A stretch of DNA of 64,000 nucleotides from UBA4615 sp046046245 (GCA_046046245.1 JBJOKE010000088.1:15727-79726), one strand, 5' to 3'. Positions 17,262 to 29,259 are shown, counted from the first letter of the stretch. A program made the numbers and translations. The notes: generated from the sequence alone by a model not told the origin.

Positions 17262-18443
17262 ATGGCGATGGAGCGACTGCTGGGCCTGATGGCCGAGAAG
17301 AAGGCCTCCGACCTGTTCATCGCGGCCGGCACGGCGGTGCACATCAAGATCAACGGCACCACTGTCCCGGTCAACCAGCAGCGCCTCGATCCGGCCTCGG
17401 TCGAGGCGCTCCTGCGCGAGGTGCTGACCGACAAGCAGTGGGCGGCCTTCGAGCACGAGAACGAGCTCAACGTCGGCTACGGGCTTCGCAACGTCGGCAG
17501 CTTCCGGCTCTCGCTGTTCCGCCAGCGGGGTACCACCTCGGCGGTGATCCGCTACATCCCGGGCGACGTGCCGCAGTTCGAGTCGCTGAACCTGCCGCCG
17601 GTGCTGGCCGAGCTGATCCTCGAGAAGCGGGGCCTCATCCTGGTCGTGGGCGCGACCGGCTCGGGCAAGACCACGACGCTCGCCTCGCTGCTCGACCACC
17701 GCAACATCCATCGCAGCGGCCATATCCTCACGCTCGAGGATCCGATCGAGTTCACGTTCAGGCACAAGCGCTCGGTGGTCAACCAGCGCCAGATCGGTAC
17801 CGACGCGGCCACGCTCCAGATCGCGCTGAAGAACGCGCTGCGGCAGGCGCCCGACTGCCTGTTCATCGGCGAGATCCGCGACGTCGAGACGATGACCGCG
17901 TCGATCGCCTATGCGCAGTCCGGCCACCTGGTGGTCGCCACGCTGCACGCCAACAACGCCTCGCATGCGCTGAACCGGATCGTCAGCTTCTACTCGCCCG
18001 AGAACCGGCGGGTGCTGCTGTCCGACCTCGCCACCACGCTGCGCGCCGTGGTCTCGCAGCGGCTGGTGCGCGCCGCGGGCGGCGGCCGGGTGCCGGCGGT
18101 CGAGATCCTGCTGAACACCACCTACGTCTCCGAACTGATCGAGCAGGCGCGCCTGTCCGAGATCAGGGAGGCGATGGACAAGAGCATGGCGCCGGGCTCG
18201 CAGACCTTCGAGCGCGCCCTGGTCGACCTGGTCCGCGCGAAGCGGGTCTCGAAGGAGGACGCGCTCGCGCAGTCCGACTCGCCGACCAACCTGCTCTGGC
18301 TCCTCGACAACACCGACGATGGCGCCGGGGCCGCCCTGAGCACGCCGCTGCCGGGGCGGCTCGAGGCGCCCGAGGCGTCGGCGCCGGCCGACAGGAAGCC
18401 GGCCGACGGGCCGACCTTCTCCGAGTTCATGCTGAACATCTGA
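17262..18443 (+). CDS. pilU: PilU/PilT-type pilus retraction ATPase
   Basis: Hexameric secretion ATPase expected to power type IV pilus retraction. The 393-residue product has the PilT/PilU N-terminal domain (MAEKKASDLFIAAG near residues 10-23), Walker A GATGSGKTTT at 130-139, the Asp box ILTLEDPIEF, Walker B CLFIGEIRD, and the HANN/LHA His box. The C-terminus is long, Ala/Pro-rich and ends TFSEFMLNI, like PilU. No pilT or other pilus gene lies nearby; it is embedded in the dap cluster and its stop overlaps the next start (TGATG). GGAG precedes the ATG. It could also be a PilT paralogue of uncertain role. Confidence 0.88.
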   Translation: MAMERLLGLMAEKKASDLFIAAGTAVHIKINGTTVPVNQQRLDPASVEALLREVLTDKQWAAFEHENELNVGYGLRNVGSFRLSLFRQRGTTSAVIRYIPGDVPQFESLNLPPVLAELILEKRGLILVVGATGSGKTTTLASLLDHRNIHRSGHILTLEDPIEFTFRHKRSVVNQRQIGTDAATLQIALKNALRQAPDCLFIGEIRDVETMTASIAYAQSGHLVVATLHANNASHALNRIVSFYSPENRRVLLSDLATTLRAVVSQRLVRAAGGGRVPAVEILLNTTYVSELIEQARLSEIREAMDKSMAPGSQTFERALVDLVRAKRVSKEDALAQSDSPTNLLWLLDNTDDGAGAALSTPLPGRLEAPEASAPADRKPADGPTFSEFMLNI

Positions 18444-18829
18444 TGGTCGAGGACGTCGTCGTCTACGGCATCGACAGCTGCGACCAGGTCCGCAAGGCGC
18501 GCGCCTGGCTGCGCGCGCACGGCGTCGCCTTCCGATTCCACGACTTCCGGGCCGACGGCCTCGACGCGGCGCTGCTCGCCCGCTGGATGGGCCACCTGCC
18601 CTGGGATGCGCTGCTGAACCGGCGCGGGCTGTCGTGGCGGCAGGTCGAGCCCGGCCGCAAGGCGGGGGTCGTCGACCAGTCGAGCGCCGCCGAGCTGATG
18701 CTCGAGATCCCGACGCTGGTGAAGCGCCCGGTGCTCGAGGCCGGCGACCGCATCGTCGTGGGCTTCTCCGAGCCGATCTACCGCAACCTCTTCGCCGAGC
18801 CGTCCGCGCCCGCGCCGACGGCCGCCTGA
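18443..18829 (+). CDS. yffB: YffB/Spx-like ArsC-family protein
   Basis: Small thioredoxin-fold protein of the ArsC/Spx/YffB group; a specific reaction is not established. The 128-residue product has the N-terminal YGIDSCDQVRKARAWL, with a single Cys where ArsC has its catalytic Cys, then LLNRRG and IPTLVKRPVLE with the conserved Arg-Pro segment and the C-terminal VGFSEPIYRNLF. The ATG overlaps the pilU stop by one base. A yffB-type gene directly before dapE matches the E. coli yffB-dapE order. Confidence 0.9.
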   Translation: MVEDVVVYGIDSCDQVRKARAWLRAHGVAFRFHDFRADGLDAALLARWMGHLPWDALLNRRGLSWRQVEPGRKAGVVDQSSAAELMLEIPTLVKRPVLEAGDRIVVGFSEPIYRNLFAEPSAPAPTAA

Positions 18830-18900
18830 CCGAGCCCCGCCGCCACCGTGCCGCGCCGCCCCGCGCGTGCGGCGTGGCCGACCGTCCGATCGATCCGCCC

Positions 18901-20064
18901 ATGACCGCCTGCCCCGTCCGTTCGCTGCTCGAAGACCTGATCCGCCGCCGCTCGGTGACGCCGGACGATGCCGGCTGCCAGCAGGCGATCGGCGCGCGGC
19001 TGGCCGCGCAGGGGTTCGAGCTCGAGCCGATGCGATTCGGTCAGGTCGACAACCTCTGGGCGGTCCGCCGCGGCCCGCGACCCGGTCCGACCCTCGTCTT
19101 CGCCGGTCATACCGACGTCGTTCCGGCCGGTCCGCGCCAGTGGTGGCGCGCCGACCCGTTCGAGCCGACCGAACACGAGGGCGCGCTCTACGGGCGCGGC
19201 GCGTCGGACATGAAGGCCTCGCTCGCGGCGATCGTGGTCGCGATCGAGGAGTTCGTCGCGGCCCGCCCGGATCACGGCGGGACGATCGCCGTGCTGCTGA
19301 CCTCCGACGAGGAGGGACCGGCGGTCGACGGCACGACCCGCGTCGTCGAGACGCTTCGCGCACGCGGCGAGACGCCCGACTACTGCATCGTCGGCGAGCC
19401 GACCTCGGTGAAGGTGCTCGGCGACATGGTGAAGAACGGCCGGCGGGGCTCGCTGTCGGGGAAGCTGGCGGTCCGCGGGGTCCAGGGACACGTCGCCTAT
19501 CCCCACCTCGCGCGCAACCCGGTCCACGAGTTCGCCCCGGCGCTCGCCGCGCTGGTGGCCGAGCGCTGGGACGACGGCAACGACTACTTCCCGCCGACGA
19601 CCTGGCAGGTCTCGAACGTGGCGGCCGGCACCGGTGCGACCAACGTGATCCCCGGCGAGGCGGTCGTCGACTTCAACTTCCGCTTCTCGACCGCGTCCAC
19701 CGTCGACGGGCTGAAGTCGCGCGTGCACGCGATCCTCGACGCCCACCGGCTCGACTACGCGATCGACTGGTCGGTGTCGGGCCTGCCCTTCCTCACGCCG
19801 CGCGGCGCGCTGTCCGAAGCGCTCGCGAGCGCGATCCGTGCGGAGATGGGCGTCGAGACCGAGCTGTCGACCACCGGCGGAACCTCCGACGGCCGCTTCA
19901 TCGCGTCGATCTGCCGCGAGGTCATCGAGTTCGGCCCGCCGAACGCCACCATCCACAAGAGCAACGAGTGCATCGCGATCGACTGGCTGCAGCCGATGAA
20001 GAACGTCTACCGCCGCACGCTCGAGGCGCTGCTGCCGCCTGCGGTCGGCGGCGAGCGGCCGTGA
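18901..20064 (+). CDS. dapE: Succinyl-diaminopimelate desuccinylase
   Basis: Zinc hydrolase that releases succinate from N-succinyl-LL-DAP to give LL-DAP for lysine and peptidoglycan. The 387-residue product is a full M20 enzyme. Metal-ligand motifs are FAGHTDVVP, GRGASDMKA, TSDEEGPA (catalytic Glu and metal Glu) and NATIHKSNE near the C-terminus; the dimerisation domain sits in between. The ATG at 18901 starts MTACPVRSLLEDLIRRRSVTP, typical of the family. With dapC and dapD it completes the three succinylase-branch enzymes in one locus. Confidence 0.97.
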   Translation: MTACPVRSLLEDLIRRRSVTPDDAGCQQAIGARLAAQGFELEPMRFGQVDNLWAVRRGPRPGPTLVFAGHTDVVPAGPRQWWRADPFEPTEHEGALYGRGASDMKASLAAIVVAIEEFVAARPDHGGTIAVLLTSDEEGPAVDGTTRVVETLRARGETPDYCIVGEPTSVKVLGDMVKNGRRGSLSGKLAVRGVQGHVAYPHLARNPVHEFAPALAALVAERWDDGNDYFPPTTWQVSNVAAGTGATNVIPGEAVVDFNFRFSTASTVDGLKSRVHAILDAHRLDYAIDWSVSGLPFLTPRGALSEALASAIRAEMGVETELSTTGGTSDGRFIASICREVIEFGPPNATIHKSNECIAIDWLQPMKNVYRRTLEALLPPAVGGERP

Positions 20065-20113
20065 GCCCCGCGCCCGCGGCGCCGCTCGACGGCGGCCGTG
20101 CGGGAGCGCCGCG

Positions 20114-21039
20114 ATGAGGTCGGTCCGATTCGAGCGACCCGGACCGAGTGCGGCCGACGCGCGCACCGCGCTGCGGACCGTGCGCGACCTGATGCGCTGG
20201 TCGGTCACCAGGATGCAGACCGAGGGCCTCGCCTTCGGCCATGGCACCGCCGATGCGTGGGACGAGGCGGCGTGGCTGCTGCTGTGGTCGCTGCGGCTGC
20301 CGCCCGACCGGCTCGAGCCGGTGCTGGAGGCGCGGCTCACGCCCGCCGAGGTGGCTGCCGCCGTCGAGCTGGTCGAGCGCCGCTGCACCGAGCGTCTGCC
20401 AGCCGCCTACCTGACCGGCGAGGCCTGGCTGCGCGGCATCCGCTTCCTGTCGGATCCGCGTGCGCTGGTGCCCCGCTCGCCGATCGCCGAGCTGCTCGAC
20501 ACCGACACACTCGCCCCCTGGCTGCCGGACGACGACGCGGTCGGTCGCGTGCTCGACCTGTGCACCGGCGGCGGCAGCCTGGCGATCCTCGCGGCGCGCC
20601 GCTTCGCGCAGGCCGAGGTGATCGGCGCCGACCTGTCGGCCGACGCGCTCGCACTGGCCGCCGACAACGTCGCGCTGCACGGCCTGCAGGACCGCGTGTC
20701 GCTTCGCTGCGGCGACCTCTGGGCACCGGTGGCCGACGCGGTCTTCGACCTCGTCGTCTGCAACCCGCCGTACGTGAACGGCGGCTCGATGGACCGGCTG
20801 CCCGCCGAGTACCTCGCCGAGCCGCAGGGCGCGCTCGGCGGCGGCGACGACGGCATGGACGTGGTCCGGCGGATCGTCGACGGTGCCCGCGCGCGGCTCG
20901 CACCCGGCGGCCTGCTGGTGCTGGAGATCGGTCACGAGGCGCCGTACTTCGAGGCCGCGTTCCCCGGGCTCGAGTTCGCCTACGTGCCCACCGAGGGCGG
21001 CGACGACCGCATCGTGCTGCTGGAGCGGGACGCGCTGCC

Positions 21040-21043
<4 letters not shown>
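20114..21043 (+). CDS. prmB: Ribosomal protein L3 N5-glutamine methyltransferase
   Basis: SAM-dependent methyltransferase that modifies a glutamine of ribosomal protein L3. The 309-residue product carries the PrmB/HemK N-terminal helical domain (RDLMRWSVTRM, FGHGT), the SAM motif VLDLCTGGGSLAI, and the catalytic NPPY in VVCNPPYVNGGSM; the CTGGG form and ALGGGDDGMD are typical of PrmB rather than PrmC. It follows dapE by 49 bases, with GGGAG before the ATG, and its stop overlaps the next gene's GTG by 4 bp. Confidence 0.95.
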
Positions 21044-22951
<1,908 letters not shown>

Positions 22952-22962
<11 letters not shown>

Positions 22963-22984
22963 GCCGGGGCCGCTCAGCCTTCCG
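22952..22984. terminator. Bidirectional hairpin between convergent genes
   Basis: A perfect 13-bp inverted repeat, CGGAAGGCTGAGC and GCTCAGCCTTCCG, separated by 7 bases. It contains the stop codons of both the ABC-F gene and the convergent hemerythrin gene, so both proteins end in Glu-Gly. No T-run follows on either strand; if it terminates, it is not a classic intrinsic site. Confidence 0.55.
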
Positions 22985-23447
22985 AACGTCCCTGCTCCAG
23001 AACCGCCCTCACGTCCCGCCTCAGCACCACCGGCTTGCCCCCGTAGGCCCGCTTGCACAGCCAGTGTGCGAGCGCCGAATCCAGCCAGTCCGCATGCCCG
23101 GGGAACCAGCCGGCCAGCGCGTCGGCGAGCCGACGCACCTCGTGGACCTCGCCCGCCCGGGCCACCGCGAGCACGTCCTCGATCGAGCGCAGCACGGCGG
23201 CGTGCTCGTCGATGTGGCAGTCGCGCGGCGGGAAGTCCGTCTCGCGCATCCAGCGGTCCTCTTCGCCGAAGTGCCGGCGCGCGTGCACCTCGAAGGCCTC
23301 GAGCAGGCCGACGAGCGCATCGTCCGGCGCACGCCGGATCGCCGCGACGAGCTCGACGAACTCGCGGTGCGTGGCGTCCATCGGCTCGTGGCCGAGCACG
23401 AACGCGTCGCTCCAGTCGAGCGGCACCGGCGCGGCGGTTCCGGTCAT
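22974..23447 (-). CDS. Bacteriohemerythrin-like protein
   Basis: Non-haem di-iron, oxygen-binding four-helix protein; roles suggested for the family include oxygen delivery, sensing or storage. The 157-residue product has the ligand series: MDATHREF (His), HARRHFGEED (His, Glu), CHIDEHAAVL (His, His) and HADWLDSAL (His, Asp). It is longer than stand-alone hemerythrins (about 120-130), with a short C-terminal helix after the domain. The ATG at 23445-23447 is followed by TGTAAPVPLDWSDAF. It is convergent with the ABC-F gene and 13 bases downstream of the GST gene on its own strand. Confidence 0.9.
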   Translation of the reverse strand: MTGTAAPVPLDWSDAFVLGHEPMDATHREFVELVAAIRRAPDDALVGLLEAFEVHARRHFGEEDRWMRETDFPPRDCHIDEHAAVLRSIEDVLAVARAGEVHEVRRLADALAGWFPGHADWLDSALAHWLCKRAYGGKPVVLRRDVRAVLEQGRSEG

Positions 23448-23460
23448 CGCCCCCCCCGGA

Positions 23461-24117
23461 TCACTTCTTCGCGGCCATCTGCGCGCGCAGCTCGAGATTC
23501 GCCTTCCGGTCGGCGTTGACCTTCTGCACGCTCGGGCGCTCGCTCATCCGCTTCACGTAGTCGCGCGCCGGCGTGCCCGCGAGCACGTCCTCGCCCCAGA
23601 CCGCCCTGGTCGCGCCGGAGATCAGCGGCAGGTGGACGATCGCGGCGCAGTCGGCCATCGTGAACGCGTCGCCGGCGATGAACGGCGACCACGCGGCGAG
23701 CCGCGAGAACGCGGCGACGTTGCGCTCGAGTTCCTTGCGGGTCGCGTCGATGACCGGCTGCTCGAGCCGGCCGCCGAAATACGCCTGGCCGTACAGGCGG
23801 CGCGCGACGAGCTCGAGGTGCAGCTCCAGGAAGGTCGTCAGCTCGCGGACCTTGGCCCGGGCGAACGGGTCGGCCGGCAGCATCGGCATCGTGCCCGGAT
23901 TCGCGTCCTCGACGTACTCGAGGATCACCTGCGACTCGCACAGCGTGCCTTGCGGCGTGCGCGCGAACGGCACCTTGCCGAGCGGGCTGGCGGCGAGCGT
24001 CGCCTCGTCCTTGGTGGCCCAGTTCAGCTCCTCGGCGTAGGGCACGCCCTTCTCGATCAGCGCGATCTTGACCTTGTTGTAGTAGTTGCTGACGGCGAAT
24101 CCGACCAGGGTGATCAT
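23461..24117 (-). CDS. Glutathione S-transferase family protein
   Basis: Cytosolic GST-fold protein, likely a detoxifying or thiol-transfer enzyme; substrate unknown. The 218-residue product has an N-terminal thioredoxin-fold domain (MITLVGFAVSNYYNKVKIAL, PLGKVPF with the cis-Pro, and CESQVILEYVE with the Glu-Ser glutathione motif) and a C-terminal helical domain (FIAGDAFTMADCAAI, the N-capping box). The start at 24115-24117 is preceded by a strong GGAGAGGAG. Divergent from the AEC gene. Confidence 0.92.
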   Translation of the reverse strand: MITLVGFAVSNYYNKVKIALIEKGVPYAEELNWATKDEATLAASPLGKVPFARTPQGTLCESQVILEYVEDANPGTMPMLPADPFARAKVRELTTFLELHLELVARRLYGQAYFGGRLEQPVIDATRKELERNVAAFSRLAAWSPFIAGDAFTMADCAAIVHLPLISGATRAVWGEDVLAGTPARDYVKRMSERPSVQKVNADRKANLELRAQMAAKK

Positions 24118-24209
24118 CGCGGGGCTCCTCTCCTCTGCGGGGTGTCGATGACGGGCCGGGCCCGTTCCGGCGCCGATGGTACCCCGACGGGCGGCCTCGG
24201 CGGCCCCGC

Positions 24210-24215
24210 TACAAT
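24210..24215 (+). promoter_or_regulatory. -10 box, predicted leaderless promoter of the AEC gene
   Basis: TACAAT lies 7 bases before the GTG start at 24223. Normal spacing from a -10 to the start site would put transcription at or next to the GTG, giving a leaderless mRNA. No convincing -35 is seen. Confidence 0.5.
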
Positions 24216-24222
24216 CGCCGCG

Positions 24223-25164
24223 GTGGAACCCGTCGGACCGGTGCTGGACGTCGTGCTTCCGGTCTACGGCCTGATCGCCGCGGGCTGGGTCGCGCTGCGC
24301 GTCGGGTTCGTCGACACAGACGGCGTGCGCCGCTTCACGGACTTCACGTTCCGCACCTTCGTGCCCGCGCAGCTCTTCCTGGCCATGGCACGGACCGACT
24401 TCGGCACCCTGCAGGCCGGCGTGCCGACCGCCTACTTCACGGCCGCGCTCGCGGTGTTCCTCACCGTGCTCGTGCTGCGCCGCCGTCGCGTCGAGGCGGT
24501 CCGCGCCGCGGTCGAAGGCCTGGCGGCCTCCTTCGGCAACACCGTGATGATCGGCATTCCCCTGGTCAAGCTCGCCTGGGGTGATGCCGGCCTGGCCCTG
24601 CTGCTGTCGATCATCGCGCTGCACTCGCTGCTGATGCTGACCAGCGCGACCGTCTTCCTCGAGCTCGCCTCGGCGAGCGGCACCCCCTGGGCCGCGGTGG
24701 GTCGTGCGCTGGGGAGCGCGATCACCCATCCGGTCATCCTGCCGATCGTCATCGGCGCCGCCTGGAGCGCGGCTGGGCTGCCGCTGCCCGCCGCGGCCGA
24801 CGCGACCCTGTCGCTGCTCGCGCAGGCCTCCTCGCCGCTGTGCCTCGTGCTGCTCGGCGCATCCCTGGGGCGCGACGGGCTGCGTACCGCGCTCCGCCCG
24901 GCGCTCGCGATGAGCGCGCTCAAGCTGCTCGCGTTTCCCGCCCTCGCCGCGCTCGTCGGCCGCTACCTGCTCGCGCTGCCGCCGCTGGCCCTGAGCGTGG
25001 TGGTGCTCACCGCGGCGCTGCCGATCGGCGCGAACGTCTTCCTGTTCGCCCGGCGCTACCACGTCGACACGACCGCCATCGCCGCCGCGGTGGTCTGGTC
25101 GACCCTGCTGGCCGCACCGATTCTGGCCGCCCTGCTGCCCCTGCTGCCGATGCCCCCAAGGTAG
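24223..25164 (+). CDS. AEC family transporter (auxin efflux carrier-like)
   Basis: Inner-membrane permease of the AEC group, which includes malonate and other organic acid carriers; substrate not predictable. The 313-residue product is almost entirely hydrophobic, with about ten membrane segments. It opens LDVVLPVYGLIAAGWVALR and has the internal ASFGNTVMIGIPL segment and LVLLGASLG typical of the family. The GTG at 24223 is chosen from its place after the TACAAT box; GTG at 24241 is an in-frame alternative. Its stop codon is part of the -10 box of the next gene, which hints at a metabolic link to the acyl-CoA genes downstream. Confidence 0.88.
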   Translation: MEPVGPVLDVVLPVYGLIAAGWVALRVGFVDTDGVRRFTDFTFRTFVPAQLFLAMARTDFGTLQAGVPTAYFTAALAVFLTVLVLRRRRVEAVRAAVEGLAASFGNTVMIGIPLVKLAWGDAGLALLLSIIALHSLLMLTSATVFLELASASGTPWAAVGRALGSAITHPVILPIVIGAAWSAAGLPLPAAADATLSLLAQASSPLCLVLLGASLGRDGLRTALRPALAMSALKLLAFPALAALVGRYLLALPPLALSVVVLTAALPIGANVFLFARRYHVDTTAIAAAVVWSTLLAAPILAALLPLLPMPPR

Positions 25165-25167
25165 AAT
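25162..25167 (+). promoter_or_regulatory. -10 box overlapping the AEC stop codon
   Basis: TAGAAT shares its TAG with the stop codon of the AEC gene and ends 9 bases before the ATG at 25177. This suggests that the dehydrogenase gene has its own, nearly leaderless promoter inside the end of the transporter gene. Confidence 0.45.
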
Positions 25168-25176
25168 CGCCGAGAA

Positions 25177-26715
25177 ATGAAGACACTCGAAGCATTCGTC
25201 GTCGGCGTCGTCGGGACCGGCGCCATGGGACGCGGGATCGCCCAGCTGTTCGCGCAGTCCGGCCATGCGGTGAGGCTGTTCGACGCGGCCCCCGGCGCCG
25301 CCGACTCGGCGAAGGCCGCGGTGGCCGACGCACTCGGCAGGCAGGTCGACAAGGGCAAGCTCGCCCGCGACGCCTTCGACGCGACGATGGGTCGGATGAT
25401 GCCGGTCGCGGCGCTCGCGGACCTCGCCGGCTGCGACCTGGTGATCGAGGCGATCGTCGAGAACCTCGACGTCAAGAAGCGCCTGTTCGCCGAGCTCGAG
25501 GCCATCGCCGGCCCGGACGCGATCCTCGCCACCAACACGTCGTCGCTGTCGGTCACCGCGATCGCCGCCGCCTGCACGGCGCCGGCACGCGTCGCGGGCT
25601 ATCACTTCTTCAACCCCGTTCCGCTGATGAAGGTGGTCGAGGTCATCCGTGGCGCACGCACGAGCGAGGCGACCGCCGAGACCCTGGTCGCACTGACGCG
25701 GCGTACCGGGCACGCTCCGGTCGTCGCGCAGGACACGCCCGGCTTCCTGATCAACCATGCCGGCCGTGGCTACGGCACGGAAGCGCTGAAGCTGGTCGCC
25801 GAGGGCGTCGCCGACGTGCCGACCGTCGACCGCGTGATGCGCGAGCAGGTGGTCTTCGCCGGTGGCGGCTTCCGCCTGGGCCCGTTCGAGCTGCTCGACC
25901 TCACCGGGCTCGACGTCTCGCACCCGGTGATGGAGTCGATCTACCGGCAGTTCTACGACGAACCGCGGTTCCGGCCATCGGCGCTCGCCGCGCAGCGCGT
26001 CGCGGGCGGCCTGCTCGGGCGCAAGACGGGCGAGGGCTTCTATCGCTACGAGGCCGGCGTCCAGATCGCCGTCCCCGAGGACGAGCCCGCCGCCGGCATG
26101 CCCTGCCCGCGCGTCTGGGTCGCCCCGAGCCGCGCGCAGGGGGCGCTGCGCGAGCTGGTCGGCGCGCTGGGCGGTACCGTCGACGACGCCCCGGCGCCAG
26201 CCGCCGACAGCCTGGTGGTGCTCGCGCCGCTGGGCCACGACGCGACCACCGCGGCCACCGACGCCGGCCTGCCGGCCGAACGCGCGGTCGCGATCGACAC
26301 GCTGTTCCCGTTCGCCGCGAAGGCCTGCAAGCGCCGCGTGCTGATGGCCACGCCGGCGACCGACCCGGCCCTCGCGCAGGCCGCGCGGCGCCTCTTCTCG
26401 GCCGACGGCGCCCGCACGAGCCTGGTCCGCGACTCGGCCGGCTTCGTCGCGCAGCGCGTGGTCGCGATGGTCGTCGCGGTGTCCTGCGAGATCGCCCAGC
26501 AGCGGATCGCGTCGCCCGCCGACATCGACCTCGCGGTCCGGCTGGGCCTCGGCTATCCGGCGGGCCCGCTGTCGATGGGCGATGCGCTCGGCGCCGCCAC
26601 CGTCGCCGCGGTGCTCGACGGCATGCACGCGAGCACCGGCGATCCCCGCTACCGACCGAGCCTCTGGCTGCGCCGCCGTGCGCGGCTGGGGCGGTCGCTG
26701 CTGCACGCTGACTGA
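25177..26715 (+). CDS. 3-hydroxyacyl-CoA dehydrogenase
   Basis: NAD-dependent oxidation of 3-hydroxyacyl-CoA to 3-ketoacyl-CoA in fatty or aromatic acid breakdown. The 512-residue product is the monofunctional PaaH-like type. It has the Rossmann motif GVVGTGAMGRGIAQ near residues 10-23, NTSSLSVTAIA, the catalytic His in AGYHFFNPVPLMKVVEV, a first C-terminal domain with DTPGFLINHAGRG, and a second, repeated C-terminal domain (DSAGFVAQRVVAM, LGLGYPAGPLSMGD). There is no crotonase domain. It is first in a likely three-gene set with the kinase-like and acyl-CoA dehydrogenase genes (gaps of 44 and 43 bases). Confidence 0.93.
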   Translation: MKTLEAFVVGVVGTGAMGRGIAQLFAQSGHAVRLFDAAPGAADSAKAAVADALGRQVDKGKLARDAFDATMGRMMPVAALADLAGCDLVIEAIVENLDVKKRLFAELEAIAGPDAILATNTSSLSVTAIAAACTAPARVAGYHFFNPVPLMKVVEVIRGARTSEATAETLVALTRRTGHAPVVAQDTPGFLINHAGRGYGTEALKLVAEGVADVPTVDRVMREQVVFAGGGFRLGPFELLDLTGLDVSHPVMESIYRQFYDEPRFRPSALAAQRVAGGLLGRKTGEGFYRYEAGVQIAVPEDEPAAGMPCPRVWVAPSRAQGALRELVGALGGTVDDAPAPAADSLVVLAPLGHDATTAATDAGLPAERAVAIDTLFPFAAKACKRRVLMATPATDPALAQAARRLFSADGARTSLVRDSAGFVAQRVVAMVVAVSCEIAQQRIASPADIDLAVRLGLGYPAGPLSMGDALGAATVAAVLDGMHASTGDPRYRPSLWLRRRARLGRSLLHAD

Positions 26716-26759
26716 TCGCCCCACGCGGGGCGGGCACGAACCGAAGGGATGGAGACACG

Positions 26760-27827
26760 ATGAGCACCCTCGCCGAGCAGAACGTCGGCACCACCCCCGT
26801 GGCCGAGCGTCACCGCTTCGACATCGGCGCGCTCGACGCCTGGATGCGCGCGAACGTCGAGGACTACGCGGGCCCGCTGACGGTCGAGCAGTTCAAGGGC
26901 GGGCAGTCGAACCCCACCTTCAAGCTGACCACGCCGTCGCGTGCGTACGTGATGCGCGCCAAGCCCGGCCCCGTCGCGAAGCTGCTGCCGTCGGCCCACG
27001 CGGTGGAGCGCGAGTACCGGGTGCTGAAGGCGCTGGCCGCCACCGACGTGCCGGTCGCCCGCACCTTCGGCCTGTGCGAGGACGAGTCGGTGATCGGCCG
27101 CGCGTTCTACGTGATGGACTGCGTCGAGGGCCGCGTGCTGTGGGACCAGTCGCTGCCCGGGATGTCGCCCGCCGAACGCGGTGCGATCTACGACGAGATG
27201 AACCGCGTGATCGCGGCACTGCACCGCGTCGACGTCGCGAAGGTCGGTCTCCAGGACTTCGGCAAGCCGGGCAACTACTTCGCCCGACAGATCTCGCGCT
27301 GGTCGAAGCAGTACCAGCTGTCCGAGACCGAGAAGATCGAGGAGATGGACCGGCTGATCGCATGGCTGCCCGAGCACATCCCGGCGGGCGACGAGACCAC
27401 GGTCGTCCACGGCGACTACCGCCTCGACAACATGATCTTCGCGCGCGACGAGCCCCGCGTGCTCGCGGTGCTCGACTGGGAGCTGTCCACCCTCGGTCAC
27501 CCGCTCGCCGACTTCAGCTACCACTGCATGAGCTGGCACATCCAGCCGGGCGCGTTCCGCGGCATCGCGGGGCTCGACCTCGCCGCGCTGGGCATCCCCG
27601 ACGAGCAGGCCTACATCCGCCGCTACTGCGAGCGGACCGGCCGCACCGACATCGGGAACTGGGACTTCTACCTGGCCTACAACTGCTTCCGGCTGGCCGG
27701 CATCCTGCAGGGCATCGTCAAGCGTGCGCTCGACGGCACCGCATCCAGCCCGCAGGCGCTCGAGCAGGGCAAGCGCGTGCGGCCGCTCGCAGAGATGGCC
27801 TGGGCCTTCGCGCAGAAGGTCCGCTGA
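26760..27827 (+). CDS. APH-family phosphotransferase, ACAD10/ACAD11 kinase-like
   Basis: Protein-kinase-fold small-molecule kinase of the aminoglycoside phosphotransferase family. The 355-residue product has the N-lobe QFKGGQSNPTFKL glycine loop with AYVMRAKP (ATP lysine), the catalytic loop VVHGDYRLDNMIF and the metal-binding AVLDWELSTLG. This pattern matches the kinase domain fused to the dehydrogenase in ACAD10/ACAD11 and the bacterial LvaA group, which phosphorylate 4-hydroxyacyl-CoA; substrate here is inference. The ATG at 26760 follows GGAG. The partner dehydrogenase gene starts 43 bases downstream. Confidence 0.9.
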   Translation: MSTLAEQNVGTTPVAERHRFDIGALDAWMRANVEDYAGPLTVEQFKGGQSNPTFKLTTPSRAYVMRAKPGPVAKLLPSAHAVEREYRVLKALAATDVPVARTFGLCEDESVIGRAFYVMDCVEGRVLWDQSLPGMSPAERGAIYDEMNRVIAALHRVDVAKVGLQDFGKPGNYFARQISRWSKQYQLSETEKIEEMDRLIAWLPEHIPAGDETTVVHGDYRLDNMIFARDEPRVLAVLDWELSTLGHPLADFSYHCMSWHIQPGAFRGIAGLDLAALGIPDEQAYIRRYCERTGRTDIGNWDFYLAYNCFRLAGILQGIVKRALDGTASSPQALEQGKRVRPLAEMAWAFAQKVR

Positions 27828-27870
27828 GCCGACCGCCCCACCCCACCGATTTCTGGAGGAGAAGACGACG

Positions 27871-29139
<1,269 letters not shown>

Positions 29140-29222
29140 CCGCAGGGGGGAGGCTGCGCCGCACGGCGCCGCCTCCCCGCCGCCCGCGCGGGGCGGCCCT
29201 CGCCGTCCCGCGCCCGCGGCGC

Positions 29223-29228
29223 TACGAT
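29223..29228 (+). promoter_or_regulatory. Candidate -10 box of the GST gene
   Basis: TACGAT lies 31 bases before the ATG at 29260; GGAG follows as a ribosome-binding site. The 120-base spacer after the acyl-CoA dehydrogenase gene shows no other signal. Confidence 0.3.
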
Positions 29229-29259
29229 CGGGGCCTGCCTTCCACGCGGAGCCCTGACG

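Noticed and set aside
24118..26724. Upstream in-frame extension of the minus-strand GST gene
   Set aside because: It covers the AEC and dehydrogenase genes in antisense; the GST domain starts at 24117 with a strong ribosome-binding site.
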